Of a stretch of 47,391 nucleotides of DNA, positions 8,421-17,432 are shown piece by piece. The notes under the pieces were generated by a model. That model saw only the letters and a program-made list of their open reading frames with translations, did not search any database and was not told the DNA's origin. The first letter of the stretch is position 1, and each line of letters opens with the position of its first letter. The position numbers and the translations under genes were made by a program. Location of the stretch: the NCBI GenBank assembly GCA_018660225.1, contig JABJKT010000202.1:1-47391 (forward strand). The letters run 5' to 3'. The DNA comes from Kordiimonadaceae bacterium. Lineage in GTDB: Bacteria; Pseudomonadota; Alphaproteobacteria; Sphingomonadales; Emcibacteraceae.

Positions 8421-9026
8421 TTAAAATATATTAAGTGTGTTGCCAGCAATACCAAGCGGCCAGTGACCACTTTCATAAAGCTTGAATTTAAGGGCAAAAG
8501 GATGCTCGTCCTCTTCGCCTGAGGCAATAACGAGCGCCGCCTGATAACATGTCTGCACCGCCTGACCAATGGCGGCCCGTAGAAGCTCTTCGTCATCAAC
8601 GCCCCACCTGATGGAGGCTTCTTCTACAGCATTTGTTATATGATCAGAGGCTTGACTGGTAATGTTGGTCAAGGCGACTTCCAGCACGTCTTCTTCTATG
8701 AATTCGAGCGTATCCGTGATTAGTGATGCGGCGAGCTGTTCTTCCGCTTCCCAGGACGGGCTGTTCCAGTCGTTGGTTTCCAGACAGCTTATAGCGTCCT
8801 GCCAGTCAGGTACTTCAGCGGGATAGCCTTCCGGAAAACCGAGCGCATCAAGATAACTGCGGGCGGTTTTTATGGTGCCAGCATTTAAAGCCTCGCCAAT
8901 ATGATGAAACCAGTTCGTGGACTTTATGAGACTTGCAAAACGAGCAACCATCATAAGGGTAGGATATTCTTTACCTACATCGAAATCTTCAAAGTCGTCT
9001 TCTGTGGATGTATCGTTATCTGTCAT
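8421..9026 (-). CDS. Conserved-looking acidic protein of unknown function
   Basis: A 201-residue soluble protein that I do not recognise. It has a very acidic N terminus (MTDNDTSTEDDFEDFDVG), no signal peptide and no membrane segment, and looks mainly alpha-helical. The start at 9026 is chosen because AAGGA stands just upstream; a further ATG at 9047 would place that site inside the coding region. It ends 19 bases before xth and is probably transcribed with it. A predicted small-RNA terminator lies upstream (9089-9117), so its promoter would have to fall within about 60 bases unless read-through occurs. Confidence 0.72.
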   Translation of the reverse strand: MTDNDTSTEDDFEDFDVGKEYPTLMMVARFASLIKSTNWFHHIGEALNAGTIKTARSYLDALGFPEGYPAEVPDWQDAISCLETNDWNSPSWEAEEQLAASLITDTLEFIEEDVLEVALTNITSQASDHITNAVEEASIRWGVDDEELLRAAIGQAVQTCYQAALVIASGEEDEHPFALKFKLYESGHWPLGIAGNTLNIF

Positions 9027-9087
9027 ATTTATTCCTTGCACTGGCAAATTACTGCCAATGAAGCTGATCTACAAGCCTAATGATAAA

Positions 9088-9231
9088 TAAAAAACCCGGC
9101 CAGTGTCCTGGCCGGGTCAAAGTTCAGTTTGATGGAGCAAAAGGGAGGGGAAAAAGGAAAAACCTTTTGGTCCATAAAATTAGAATAATATATTTCAGAG
9201 GAAGGTCAGAAAATTCTTATTATCCTAATCC
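9088..9231 (-). ncRNA. Candidate small regulatory RNA, about 144 nt
   Basis: No ORF of note lies here, but the minus strand shows a complete transcription unit. It has a near-consensus promoter (9238-9267), then, starting about three bases after the predicted 5' end, an 11-bp stem (9218-9228 with 9180-9190, one G-U pair) closing a 27-base loop with some inner pairing. A second small hairpin follows (AAAAGG/CCTTTT, 9152-9168). Next is an unpaired pyrimidine-rich stretch containing CCCCUCCC (complement of 9143-9150), and last a GC-rich terminator with six U. The anti-Shine-Dalgarno-like CCUCC resembles seed regions of trans-acting alphaproteobacterial sRNAs. No known RNA family is claimed; a lolA 3' UTR is the alternative. 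Confidence 0.5.
9089..9117 (-). terminator. Rho-independent terminator
   Basis: A perfect 10-bp GC-rich stem (ACCCGGCCAG at 9094-9103, CTGGCCGGGT at 9108-9117) with a four-base loop is followed on the minus strand by six T (complement of 9089-9094). It should stop both the candidate small RNA and read-through from lolA. Confidence 0.88.
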
Positions 9232-9237
9232 ATACCC

Positions 9238-9267
9238 ATTATATGGTGATTAAAGTGGTTTTTACAA
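9238..9267 (-). promoter_or_regulatory. Predicted promoter of the candidate small RNA
   Basis: On the minus strand TTGTAA (9267-9262) and a perfect TATAAT (9243-9238) are 18 bases apart. The predicted start is near 9231, about 90 bases past the lolA stop codon. Confidence 0.5.
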
Positions 9268-9320
9268 GGGCTAGGAGAAAAATATTTAATATATTTAATT
9301 TAAGAGAGAAGATATTATAT

Positions 9321-10019
9321 CTAACGCCGTGGACCGCGTCTTCTATTGGGCCTTGGGTCGTCAAAGGTAAATTGATCCTCATCAACGATGATATTATATT
9401 CAGGATTTAGCAGTGCGATGCGGGTGGTATAGCCCTGTACGTCAATCACTTCCCATGATTTTAGCTCCATAGTGCTCTCTTCAAAGATCAGCGTGATGTG
9501 TCCCTGATCTTTATTATCAGGTTGAAGAACCGATATTTTTATAAGGCCGGCAAAACGGATAATTTCTGGGATTTCAATGTCTTTGTCACGAAGATCAATA
9601 TGATCATCGACCAGAACACTAAGCGGGGTCTTATCGACCGGCCAGCGGCTGACCTGTTTTATTTCATAATCAATAAAGGAAAGCATGTCGCCATTACTGA
9701 CCACTAATATGGGATTATCATTATCATATTCAAATCTAATTTTACCCGGACGCTCAAGGAATATTGTTCCTTCGTCCACATTACCCTCTGGGCCGCGCTG
9801 GATAAAAATAGCCTTCATTGATCTGATATTATTCAGATTATCTTCAATTTTTGTAATGATTTTTTCTCGTGCCTCACCCTTTATGACAGAAGGAGGGGTG
9901 GAAAACTCAACCATTTCCGCTTTTGGGTTTGGCGATGGCACGTCTTCTTGTTGAAAGGCATAACTGTTAATCCCTAACGTCAAAAATATCGATAATGTGA
10001 AAAAGACTATTTTATTCAT
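9321..10019 (-). CDS. lolA: LolA-family outer-membrane lipoprotein carrier
   Basis: A 232-residue periplasmic protein expected to carry lipoproteins from the inner to the outer membrane. A signal peptide (about 1-21, ending SYA) is followed by the LolA beta-fold: IEDNLNNIRSMKAIFIQ, the GTIFLERPGKIRFEY strand pair and WEVIDVQGYTTRIAL are typical. An unusual feature is the arginine-rich tail PRPNRRRGPRR. The usual alphaproteobacterial neighbours ftsK and xth are present on the same strand, but a serine hydrolase on the other strand now separates lolA from ftsK. The ribosome-binding site is weak. Confidence 0.9.
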   Translation of the reverse strand: MNKIVFFTLSIFLTLGINSYAFQQEDVPSPNPKAEMVEFSTPPSVIKGEAREKIITKIEDNLNNIRSMKAIFIQRGPEGNVDEGTIFLERPGKIRFEYDNDNPILVVSNGDMLSFIDYEIKQVSRWPVDKTPLSVLVDDHIDLRDKDIEIPEIIRFAGLIKISVLQPDNKDQGHITLIFEESTMELKSWEVIDVQGYTTRIALLNPEYNIIVDEDQFTFDDPRPNRRRGPRR

Positions 10020-10182
10020 AAATTTATAACGGGTCCTATATTGAGCGCATTTTATGACTGTAGTTATAGATTAAGGTAGAAATTAGACAATATAAATTAA
10101 AATAATCATAATTATTTTACTTTGCGTGTTTGCCTTATTATGCGAAATATAGATAAATTCCATAGTGAGGGTCCAAAAGAGC

Positions 10183-11514
10183 ATGTCTGACAAATCATTT
10201 ATTATTACTGTTTCAGTATTTTTTCTTAGCCTCTTTTTTATGGTGGGTTGCGCAGAAAAACAACAGGATGAAGCCCAGAGCGAACCTTCGGTTATCAGCG
10301 AAGAATTCCGTTCTGCCTCGTCTGTTTCGCAGACACGTGATCAGATTGCGCGGCTTCGCAAAGATGATATCTGGTGGACGGTAAATGGCCGGGATATGGC
10401 CTGGAATAATAAAAACCTGCACCGTTTTATGCCAACGGTAAATCTTTACAGGGAAGGGCAGGTTAAAACACTCAATGATGCTACCAATCCTGAAATCCCG
10501 GCATTTAAAATTGAAACACCAGAAGGACCGATAGCTTTTGAAGATTTTCTGAGCAGTGATTATACCACCAACATGGCCGTTGTTATTCTTCATAAAGGTA
10601 AGATTGCCTATGAAGCGTACCCTCGTCAGGAGCCCTATGAAAAGCCGGTATTCTGGTCGGTAGCCAAAGTATATGCGTCTTCAATTATTGCTATTCTTGA
10701 AGACCGGGGAGAGATCGATGTATCAAAATCAATAGATCATTATATTTCAGAATTAAAAGGCTCAGCATTTGAAGGGGTGAGCATTCGCAATGTGCTCGAT
10801 ATGGCAACGGGCATTGAATGTGCCGAAGAATATGTCGATAAAGAAAGTTGTTATTACCGTTATTCAATGAGCGTTGGCGATGGATTTTATGATGAAAGTT
10901 CACCAGATAATCCCTATCAATTATTGGCCTCTATAACGCCGCCACGCTACGCCGAACAAGGAACGGATTATCAATATAGCGGGGCTAACACATTTCTTTT
11001 AAGCTGGCTTATTGAAGAAGTTACCGGCCTGCCTTACCAAGATGCTGTGAGCAAAGAAATCTGGAACAAAATAGGAGCAGAAAGTGATGGTTCATTTCTG
11101 GCGCCACGCTACGGCGTGCCCATCACCCACGGTGGATTACTAGCCCGCCCCCGCGATGTGGCACGGTTCGGTCTTTTATTTACCCCGAGTTATAAAACGG
11201 TTTCTGACGAGAAAATAATATCGGACAGATATATAAATCTTATTAAATCGGGCGGTAATGAGCGTCTTTTTGACAGGTACCGTAGTTTGGGGCGGGTAAA
11301 TGACGAGATAAAATATCCGGTTTATCAATGGGACATGATTTATACCAACAATGATTTCTATAAAAGTGGCTGGGCCGGTCAGGGACTTCTTGTCAATCCA
11401 GACAAGGATACCGTTGTTGTTTATACGGGTTATTTTAATGACGATCAGAGCGAAATGGATATGCTGCCCGTTCTTCGCGGCCTAATGAACAGTATATATC
11501 CTGATGCGGATTAG
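10183..11514 (+). CDS. Serine hydrolase of the beta-lactamase/NylB-like family, probable lipoprotein
   Basis: A 443-residue exported hydrolase. The N terminus has a hydrophobic stretch ending MVGCAEKQQ, a slightly atypical lipobox, so it is probably lipid-anchored. The serine-hydrolase signature SVAK (Ser and Lys of SxxK) appears in FWSVAKVYAS. A YSGAN segment stands where the catalytic Tyr motif is expected, and GWAGQG near the end replaces the KTG/HSG box, as in 6-aminohexanoate-dimer-hydrolase-like proteins. Substrate is unknown; this fold covers esterases, peptidases and amidases. ATG 10183 is preferred to the in-frame GTG at 10165. The stop codon overlaps that of ftsK by four bases, tail to tail. 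Confidence 0.83.
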   Translation: MSDKSFIITVSVFFLSLFFMVGCAEKQQDEAQSEPSVISEEFRSASSVSQTRDQIARLRKDDIWWTVNGRDMAWNNKNLHRFMPTVNLYREGQVKTLNDATNPEIPAFKIETPEGPIAFEDFLSSDYTTNMAVVILHKGKIAYEAYPRQEPYEKPVFWSVAKVYASSIIAILEDRGEIDVSKSIDHYISELKGSAFEGVSIRNVLDMATGIECAEEYVDKESCYYRYSMSVGDGFYDESSPDNPYQLLASITPPRYAEQGTDYQYSGANTFLLSWLIEEVTGLPYQDAVSKEIWNKIGAESDGSFLAPRYGVPITHGGLLARPRDVARFGLLFTPSYKTVSDEKIISDRYINLIKSGGNERLFDRYRSLGRVNDEIKYPVYQWDMIYTNNDFYKSGWAGQGLLVNPDKDTVVVYTGYFNDDQSEMDMLPVLRGLMNSIYPDAD

Positions 11515-13922
11515 TATTCTTCGTCGCGGTTTGGTACCAGCACTTCGCGTTTGCCCACATGATTGGCACTGCTGACCACGCCTTCCCGTTCCATTTTTTC
11601 GATAATATTGGCCGCTCTGTTATAGCCGATTTGTAACTGGCGCTGAATATAGCTGGTCGATGCTTTTTGATCCCGCACGACAATGGCTACCCCGCGGTCA
11701 TATAACTCGTCGCCGCTAGGTTTACCCGCACCCGGTGTCATTTGCGAATTTTGTAGAAAATCAGAATCAAATCCTTCATCCGGCTCATCGATAATATCGG
11801 TCAGATAGGATGGCTTGCCCTGCTTTTTAAGCGCCTTTACAACCCGCTCCACTTCCCGGTCCCCAACGAAGGGTCCGTGAACCCGGGTTATACGGCCGCC
11901 ACCGGCCATATGGAGCATGTCGCCCATACCCAGCAGCTGCTCCGCACCTTGCTCCCCTAAAATAGTTCGGCTGTCAATTTTTGAGGTAACCTGAAACGCG
12001 ACACGGGTCGGAAAGTTTGCTTTAATAGTACCGGTGATCACATCAACGGACGGTCGCTGGGTTGCCATGATTAAATGAATGCCAGCCGCACGGGCCATTT
12101 GCGCAAGACGCTGGATAAGTGCTTCAATATCCTTGCCGGCCACAAGCATCAGATCGGCCATTTCATCGACGATTACCACAATCATCGGTAACGGAGTTAA
12201 ATCAAGATTTTCTTCTTCGTAAACCGGCTTACCTGTATCAGGATCAAATCCGGTTTGTACTTTGCGGATAATATTTTCGCCCTTCTGGCGTGCGGTCTCG
12301 AGCCTTTTGTTATAGGCGGCGATGTTCCTGACCTGAAGTTTCGCCATATTTTGGTAGCGATGTTCCATTTCCCGCACCGCCCATTTTAAGGCGACCACTG
12401 CTTTTTTGGGATCCGTTACAACAGGGGTAAGAAGATGCGGGATATCATCATAAACGGAAAGTTCAAGCATTTTCGGATCAACCATAATCAGGCGACATTC
12501 GGCCGGAGTAAGTTTATAAAGCAGTGATAAAATCATCACATTAATAGCGACCGACTTACCGGAGCCGGTGGTTCCGGCAACAAGCAGATGGGGCATGGAT
12601 GTTATATCGGCAACAATAGGCTCCCCGCCGATATCTTTACCGAGCGCCATTGGTAGCCTAGCTTTACTATCTTCATAGACGCTTGAGGATAATATTTCTC
12701 TTAAGGAAACAATTTCACGCGTACTGTTGGGAAGTTCAATACCAATAGCATTTTTCCCTGAAACAACGGCGACGCGGGCAGATGTGGCGCTCATAGAGCG
12801 TGCTATATCATCGGCAAGGTTGATCACACGGGATGATTTGGTGCCCGGCGCAGGTTCAAGTTCATAAAGGGTAACAACTGGGCCTGGGCGCACTTTGGTA
12901 ATTTCGCCTTTAACGCCAAAATCATCAAGAACCGCTTCAAGCATGCGGGCATTTTGCTCCAGAGCATCATGGGTCAGTTTTTCCTGATCACTAAGCGGTT
13001 TGGGGGATGATAGCAGGCTTAAGGACGGTAGGGCAAATTCTCCGTCAGTCATAATATCAAGCATCGGTTGACGCTCGCTGGTTTCACGTTTGCTGGTTTT
13101 TACATTTTTCTTTTCTTGATCAATGATCGGAATGTTTCTTTTTGCTTTCTTAGCGCTACCTTTCATGGGCGGATCTTTACGGCCAGCTGACTTTTTCTTG
13201 GCGACATTAAATTCAGCGCCCGTTGAATTTTGCCCGGCTCGCGCAAAGCCGTCTTTAATGAGCTTAAATAGAGCTATTATTTTTAGAAGCACTGATGCAA
13301 AAACCCATTTGATGCTATTTAAACCTTCTTTCCATTCGGCCCGTTCTAGTCCCGCAGTATAGAAAAAACATAATAATGTGAGAGCGCCAAATACCGCGCC
13401 TACAATTAGGGGATAAAACACTATGCCCGTCCAGGCGATGAAACTTTGAATATAGCCTAAGAACATTTGGCCCAAAAAGCCGCCTAATCCGATGTTTTCT
13501 AGTGGCCAGCTATCAAATATAGGCAGGGTAGAGAGCGTTACGGTGGCGCATATTACCAGTAATGGAAGCATGATCAGGTGCATGAAAATATAGGAAAGGC
13601 CTCTTAACGATATGACGCGCCACCCCCAGGTGAGAAGCGGCAGGACGAGTATGTAAGCCCCAAGCCCGAGGCTTAGAATAAGAAGATCAGCACCATGTGA
13701 TCCGGCGAGGCCGAGTAAATTGCTCGCCGTCCCCTCAACAACATTGTTCCAGCTAGGGTCGCTGACGTTATAACTGATAAAGGCTGCGATGAAAGCGACA
13801 AACGATAGTATCAGCGCTAGTCCCCAAAGCCTGACTAGTGTTTCTTTTAAAAATTCCGTCACCGAAGTTGGCAATAGAGATTTCTTTGCTGATTTTTTTA
13901 TTGCGTTACGTCTGCCCGCCAT
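11511..13922 (-). CDS. ftsK: DNA translocase FtsK
   Basis: An 803-residue septal DNA pump that resolves chromosome dimers with XerC/XerD and segregates the terminus. The N-terminal ~190 residues hold four to five membrane segments. A short linker rich in Lys and Ser follows, then the alpha/beta motor domain with Walker A GTTGSGKS and Walker B MIVVIVDEMADLM, and the C-terminal gamma winged helix (STSYIQRQLQIGYNRAANII) that reads KOPS. The linker is much shorter than in E. coli. ATG 13922 is chosen because GGGAAG stands just upstream. XerC, a likely partner, is encoded at 43889-44836. Confidence 0.95.
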   Translation of the reverse strand: MAGRRNAIKKSAKKSLLPTSVTEFLKETLVRLWGLALILSFVAFIAAFISYNVSDPSWNNVVEGTASNLLGLAGSHGADLLILSLGLGAYILVLPLLTWGWRVISLRGLSYIFMHLIMLPLLVICATVTLSTLPIFDSWPLENIGLGGFLGQMFLGYIQSFIAWTGIVFYPLIVGAVFGALTLLCFFYTAGLERAEWKEGLNSIKWVFASVLLKIIALFKLIKDGFARAGQNSTGAEFNVAKKKSAGRKDPPMKGSAKKAKRNIPIIDQEKKNVKTSKRETSERQPMLDIMTDGEFALPSLSLLSSPKPLSDQEKLTHDALEQNARMLEAVLDDFGVKGEITKVRPGPVVTLYELEPAPGTKSSRVINLADDIARSMSATSARVAVVSGKNAIGIELPNSTREIVSLREILSSSVYEDSKARLPMALGKDIGGEPIVADITSMPHLLVAGTTGSGKSVAINVMILSLLYKLTPAECRLIMVDPKMLELSVYDDIPHLLTPVVTDPKKAVVALKWAVREMEHRYQNMAKLQVRNIAAYNKRLETARQKGENIIRKVQTGFDPDTGKPVYEEENLDLTPLPMIVVIVDEMADLMLVAGKDIEALIQRLAQMARAAGIHLIMATQRPSVDVITGTIKANFPTRVAFQVTSKIDSRTILGEQGAEQLLGMGDMLHMAGGGRITRVHGPFVGDREVERVVKALKKQGKPSYLTDIIDEPDEGFDSDFLQNSQMTPGAGKPSGDELYDRGVAIVVRDQKASTSYIQRQLQIGYNRAANIIEKMEREGVVSSANHVGKREVLVPNRDEEY

Positions 13923-14075
13923 CAATCTTCCCAAATATAACCAGAGACTTAGCTTATTTAAATCACAGTAACATTATGTAATAGAACAAGGCAAATATAT
14001 GGCCATATTCGACGTAAATATATAAAAATTTTACTTTATTTACAAAAAGATGACCTCATGACGTCAATTTTCGGC

Positions 14076-15305
14076 CTAGCGCAGTCCGAAATCCTCTTCG
14101 GGTGTTGCGCTAATTTTATGAATAGCAAGGTCGGCCCCTAAATATTCGTCTTCCTGCGAAAGCCTGAAACCAACAGTTTTCTTAATTAGGCTAAAGAGGA
14201 TAAAGCCACATGCTGCGGCGATTACGACCCCGCATAGTGAACCAAAGATTTGCGCGAGAAGCGAAACTCCGCCAAGGCCCCATAAAGCTTCTTGACCAAA
14301 AATGCCGGCGGCAATGCCGCCCCAAAGACCACAAATTCCATGTAAGGGCCATACGCCTAAGACATCATCGATTTTCCATTTATTACCGCACAGAGAAAAT
14401 ATTTTAACAAATACAGCGCCAGCAACCACACCAACAAACAGCGCCCCGAGCGGATGCATTATATCTGATCCGGCGCAAACGGCGACAAGTCCGGCTAAAG
14501 CACCATTATGAACAAAGCCTGGATCTTTTTTACCGACGACGAGTGCCGAAAGTATGCCGCCAACCATTGCCATTAAACTATTAACGGCGACAAGACCACT
14601 AGCGCCAGAAACGGTTTGAGCACTCATGACATTAAAGCCAAACCAGCCGATGCATAAAATCCATGAACCAAGGGCCAGAAACGGAATGTTAGAGGGTGGA
14701 ATACCGAGTGGCGTGCCGTCTTTTCTGTATCTACCCATTCTGGCACCTAATATAACCACGGCACCAAGGGCCAACCATCCCCCCATTGCATGAACAACTA
14801 TAGACCCTGCAAAATCATGAAAAGGATAACCAAAAAGGTCTGTTATCATAGCTTGAAAATTGAACAGATCGCCCCACACCATGCCTTCATAAACAGGATA
14901 TATCAGGCCGACAATAACCGCCGTGGCCAGAAGCTGGGGTTTAAAGCGACTACGTTCAGCAATACCACCAGAGATGATCGCCGGGATCGCCGCCGCAAAT
15001 GTCATCAGAAAAAAGAATTTAACAAGATCATAACCGTTCTTGGCAAAGGGCGAACCTTCGGACATGCCGCTTATCAAACTGGCACTTCCCAGAAAACTAA
15101 TACCATAGGCGATATAATAGCCAATAAAAAAATATACGATTGTGGATACGGCAAAATCGGAAATGATTTTTACAAGTGCATTGACCTGGTTTTTCTTTCT
15201 TACACTTCCCACTTCTAAAAAGGCAAATCCAGCATGCATAGCAAATACCAAGATTGCGCCTATTAAAATAAAAAATACGTCTGTTCCTGTTTCCAGAGTT
15301 TCCAC
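14076..15305 (-). CDS. amt: Ammonium transporter (Amt family)
   Basis: A 409-residue membrane protein with about eleven helices. The pore twin histidines are His172 (DFAGSIVVHAMGG) and His322 (GVWPLHGICGLWGG), and AERSRF matches the Phe-gate region of AmtB. A GTG start at 15305 lies behind AAAGGA. No glnK adjoins it, although Amt proteins are usually paired with a PII protein. A match to the sigma-54 promoter consensus lies 42-57 bases upstream, which would fit NtrC-type nitrogen control. The C-terminal cytoplasmic tail is short and ends EEDFGLR. Confidence 0.95.
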   Translation of the reverse strand: METLETGTDVFFILIGAILVFAMHAGFAFLEVGSVRKKNQVNALVKIISDFAVSTIVYFFIGYYIAYGISFLGSASLISGMSEGSPFAKNGYDLVKFFFLMTFAAAIPAIISGGIAERSRFKPQLLATAVIVGLIYPVYEGMVWGDLFNFQAMITDLFGYPFHDFAGSIVVHAMGGWLALGAVVILGARMGRYRKDGTPLGIPPSNIPFLALGSWILCIGWFGFNVMSAQTVSGASGLVAVNSLMAMVGGILSALVVGKKDPGFVHNGALAGLVAVCAGSDIMHPLGALFVGVVAGAVFVKIFSLCGNKWKIDDVLGVWPLHGICGLWGGIAAGIFGQEALWGLGGVSLLAQIFGSLCGVVIAAACGFILFSLIKKTVGFRLSQEDEYLGADLAIHKISATPEEDFGLR

Positions 15306-15325
15306 TATTAAATCCTTTTATACAT

Positions 15326-15337
15326 GGGTGATCACCC
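15326..15337. repeat. Perfect palindrome in the amt leader
   Basis: GGGTGATCACCC is a perfect 12-base palindrome. It lies at the predicted amt transcription start (near 15337) and upstream of its ribosome-binding site. It could be an operator or a short leader hairpin; no known regulator site is recognised. Confidence 0.45.
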
Positions 15338-15346
15338 GCTCTTCCT

Positions 15347-15362
15347 ATCAAGAAGCGTGCCA
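15347..15362 (-). promoter_or_regulatory. Candidate sigma-54 promoter of the ammonium transporter
   Basis: The minus strand reads TGGCACGCTTCTTGAT: a perfect -24 element (TGGCAC), correct spacing, and TTGAT in place of TTGCW. The -12 element therefore has GA and not GC, which weakens the call. The start would be near 15337, about 32 bases before the GTG. Confidence 0.45.
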
Positions 15363-15484
15363 AGGTTGTTTTTGATGAAAATCCATAAGAACGGCGCTTT
15401 TTTAAAATTAGACTTTCTCATATAATGCCTAAAAAATAGACATGTGCACAAATGTTTTTAAAACTGCATAAAAAATAATCAATT

Positions 15485-15513
15485 TTGTCAACCTTTTTAC
15501 CAATGAATATAAT
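15485..15513 (+). promoter_or_regulatory. Predicted sigma-70-type promoter of the UbiH-family gene
   Basis: TTGTCA at 15485-15490 and a perfect TATAAT at 15508-15513 are 17 bases apart, the best-spaced promoter match I found in the window. The start is expected near 15520, about 44 bases before the coding region. Confidence 0.65.
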
Positions 15514-15563
15514 TGCGCCTCTCATTTTAAAACTTATAATGGGAGAAATTTTTAGAGGTAATG

Positions 15564-16790
15564 ATGGCAAAAAAGCCCCAAACATTAAAATTTGATCTGT
15601 TAATCTCTGGCGCTGGTGTGGTTGGGATGACGCTTGCCTATTCGTTGGCTAGTCAAGGCTTAAAAGTGGCGATTGTCGATACATTGGATATTGAAAAATC
15701 ACTGGGCGATGAATTTGATGGTCGTTCATATGCCATTTCATATGCGCCTTACGTGATGCTAAAAACAATTGGCCTTTGGGATAAAATTGGCGCCGAGGCC
15801 CAACCGATCAATGAAATTCACGTAACGGACGGTGAGAGTCCGGTTTTTTTACATTTTGATCAACGGGAACTTGGTGATGGACCACTTGGACAAATGGTTG
15901 AGGTGCGCCACATCCGCTCCGGGCTTTATGACGCCATTAAAGATCATGAAAATATAACGCTTTTTTGTCCTGATAAAATTCTGGCTAGCGAAAATCTATC
16001 AGAACATGTAAAAATTGACCTTGAAAGCGGTGTTACTTTAACGGCATCTTTATTGGTTAGCGCCGAAGGCCGAGGCTCCACGCTTCGAGAGCAAAATGAT
16101 ATAAAAGTCCGCGTTTGGGATTATAAACAGACCGGTATTGTCACCACTGTGGAACATGAGCTCCCTCATCAGGGGATCGCCCATGAAAAGTTCTTCCCAA
16201 GTGGGCCTTTTGCGATACTTCCCTTAAAAGATAACAGATCATCCATCGTATGGTGCGAACCGCCGGAACGTGCCAAAACAATTATCGGTTTATCTGAAAG
16301 ATCGTTTAATGCCGAACTCTCAAAAAAATTCGGCTCATTTTTAGGCGAGGTAAAATCGCTTGGCCAGCGTTGGGCATATCCCCTTACCATGCAGCTTGCC
16401 GATGATTATACGGCGGCACGGTTTTGTCTAATCGGCGATGCGGTGCACGGCATTCATCCAATAGCCGGGCAGGGCTTTAATCTTGGGCTTCGCGATATTG
16501 CGGCCTTAAGCGAAGTACTGGTGGACGCCCATAGACTTGGCGGTGATATAGGCTCAGAACTAGTGCTTGAGCGTTACGTATCCTGGCGGCGGACCGATAA
16601 TAATATCCTTGCGCTTGGTATGGACGGTCTTACGAGGTTATTTTCAAACGATAATGCCCTTGTTACGTTTGCCAGACGGGCCGGCATTGCGGCGGTAGAA
16701 GAACTCCCAGAGGTTAAAAAGTTTTTCATGAGCCATGCGCGCGGCACAGTGGGCAAGCTTCCCAAATTATTAAAAGGTGAGACCCTTTAA
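15564..16790 (+). CDS. UbiH/UbiF/VisC-family FAD monooxygenase
   Basis: A 408-residue flavoprotein hydroxylase, most likely a ring hydroxylase of ubiquinone synthesis. The N-terminal Rossmann motif is [17 protein letters not shown]. The second FAD motif, [20 protein letters not shown], is the hallmark of this family; these enzymes use NAD(P)H and O2. Which ring position it acts on cannot be read from sequence, because UbiH, UbiF, UbiL and UbiM share these motifs. Two ATG codons are adjacent; the second (15564) is better spaced from GAGG at 15555-15558. Homologues often lie next to the thioredoxin/LON/Trm112 cluster, from which a sulfatase and a YceI gene separate it here. Confidence 0.88.
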   Translation: MAKKPQTLKFDLLISGAGVVGMTLAYSLASQGLKVAIVDTLDIEKSLGDEFDGRSYAISYAPYVMLKTIGLWDKIGAEAQPINEIHVTDGESPVFLHFDQRELGDGPLGQMVEVRHIRSGLYDAIKDHENITLFCPDKILASENLSEHVKIDLESGVTLTASLLVSAEGRGSTLREQNDIKVRVWDYKQTGIVTTVEHELPHQGIAHEKFFPSGPFAILPLKDNRSSIVWCEPPERAKTIIGLSERSFNAELSKKFGSFLGEVKSLGQRWAYPLTMQLADDYTAARFCLIGDAVHGIHPIAGQGFNLGLRDIAALSEVLVDAHRLGGDIGSELVLERYVSWRRTDNNILALGMDGLTRLFSNDNALVTFARRAGIAAVEELPEVKKFFMSHARGTVGKLPKLLKGETL

Positions 16791-16837
16791 ACCTGCTTCT
16801 TGATACTGCCATAATTCTAATCTAGAGTTGTTTCATA

Positions 16838-17431
16838 ATGTTTAGAAAAACCCTTATAAGTCTTTTATTTTTGATATATGCGCCGTTCTCATATGCTGCT
16901 GATGGCGTAACGGGCATCGAAACTTACCAGATTGATAAAGATCATACCAATATCATGTGGTATATCAGCCATATGGGTTTTTCCCGCACCATCGGTAACT
17001 TCAAAGAATTTGAGGGCACTGTGGATTTAAACCATGATGATCCAGATAAAAGCAAAATTTATATCACCATAGATACAGCAAGCATTTCAAGTGGTGTCGA
17101 GGACCTTGATCGGCAATTACGCAGTGAGCTTTTCTTTGATGTGGAAGAATATCCGACGGCGATTTTTGAAAGCACGGATATCACGCTGATTGAAGAAAAT
17201 AGTGCCGATGTAAAAGGCAACTTTACTATGCTGGGAAAAACAAAAGAAATTACCCTGAATGTAAGATTTAATAAGCGGGCAATGGATCCCATATTAAACA
17301 GAATGCGCACAGGATATTCCATCAAATCATCCATGAAGAGATCGCAGTGGGGTATGGATCAGATGCTAGCTTTTGTTTCTGATGAAATTAATATTACCAT
17401 TGAGGCCGAAGCTTTAAAAATTGATCAGTAA
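16838..17431 (+). CDS. YceI-family periplasmic protein
   Basis: A 197-residue exported protein with a signal peptide (about 1-20, ending SYA) and one YceI domain, an eight-stranded lipocalin-like barrel that binds isoprenoid lipids in characterised members. Visible landmarks are YQIDKDHTNIMWYISHMGFS at the start, the LRSELFFDVEEYPTAIFES segment and LTMLGKTKE-like FTMLGKTKEITLNVRF. It starts 47 bases after the UbiH-family gene on the same strand, so the two may be co-transcribed; a link through polyprenyl lipids is conceivable but unproved. It ends one base before the convergent sulfatase. Confidence 0.9.
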   Translation: MFRKTLISLLFLIYAPFSYAADGVTGIETYQIDKDHTNIMWYISHMGFSRTIGNFKEFEGTVDLNHDDPDKSKIYITIDTASISSGVEDLDRQLRSELFFDVEEYPTAIFESTDITLIEENSADVKGNFTMLGKTKEITLNVRFNKRAMDPILNRMRTGYSIKSSMKRSQWGMDQMLAFVSDEINITIEAEALKIDQ

Positions 17432-17432
17432 G

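Noticed and set aside
8402-8599. Upstream extension of the xth reading frame
   Set aside because: The extra 66 residues have no ExoIII similarity and overlap the neighbouring gene out of frame; the ATG at 8401 has a proper ribosome-binding site and the family N terminus.
13997-14008. Palindrome ATATGGCCATAT upstream of ftsK
   Set aside because: A 12-base AT-rich palindrome is expected by chance in a window of this size, and it is not placed at a recognisable promoter.
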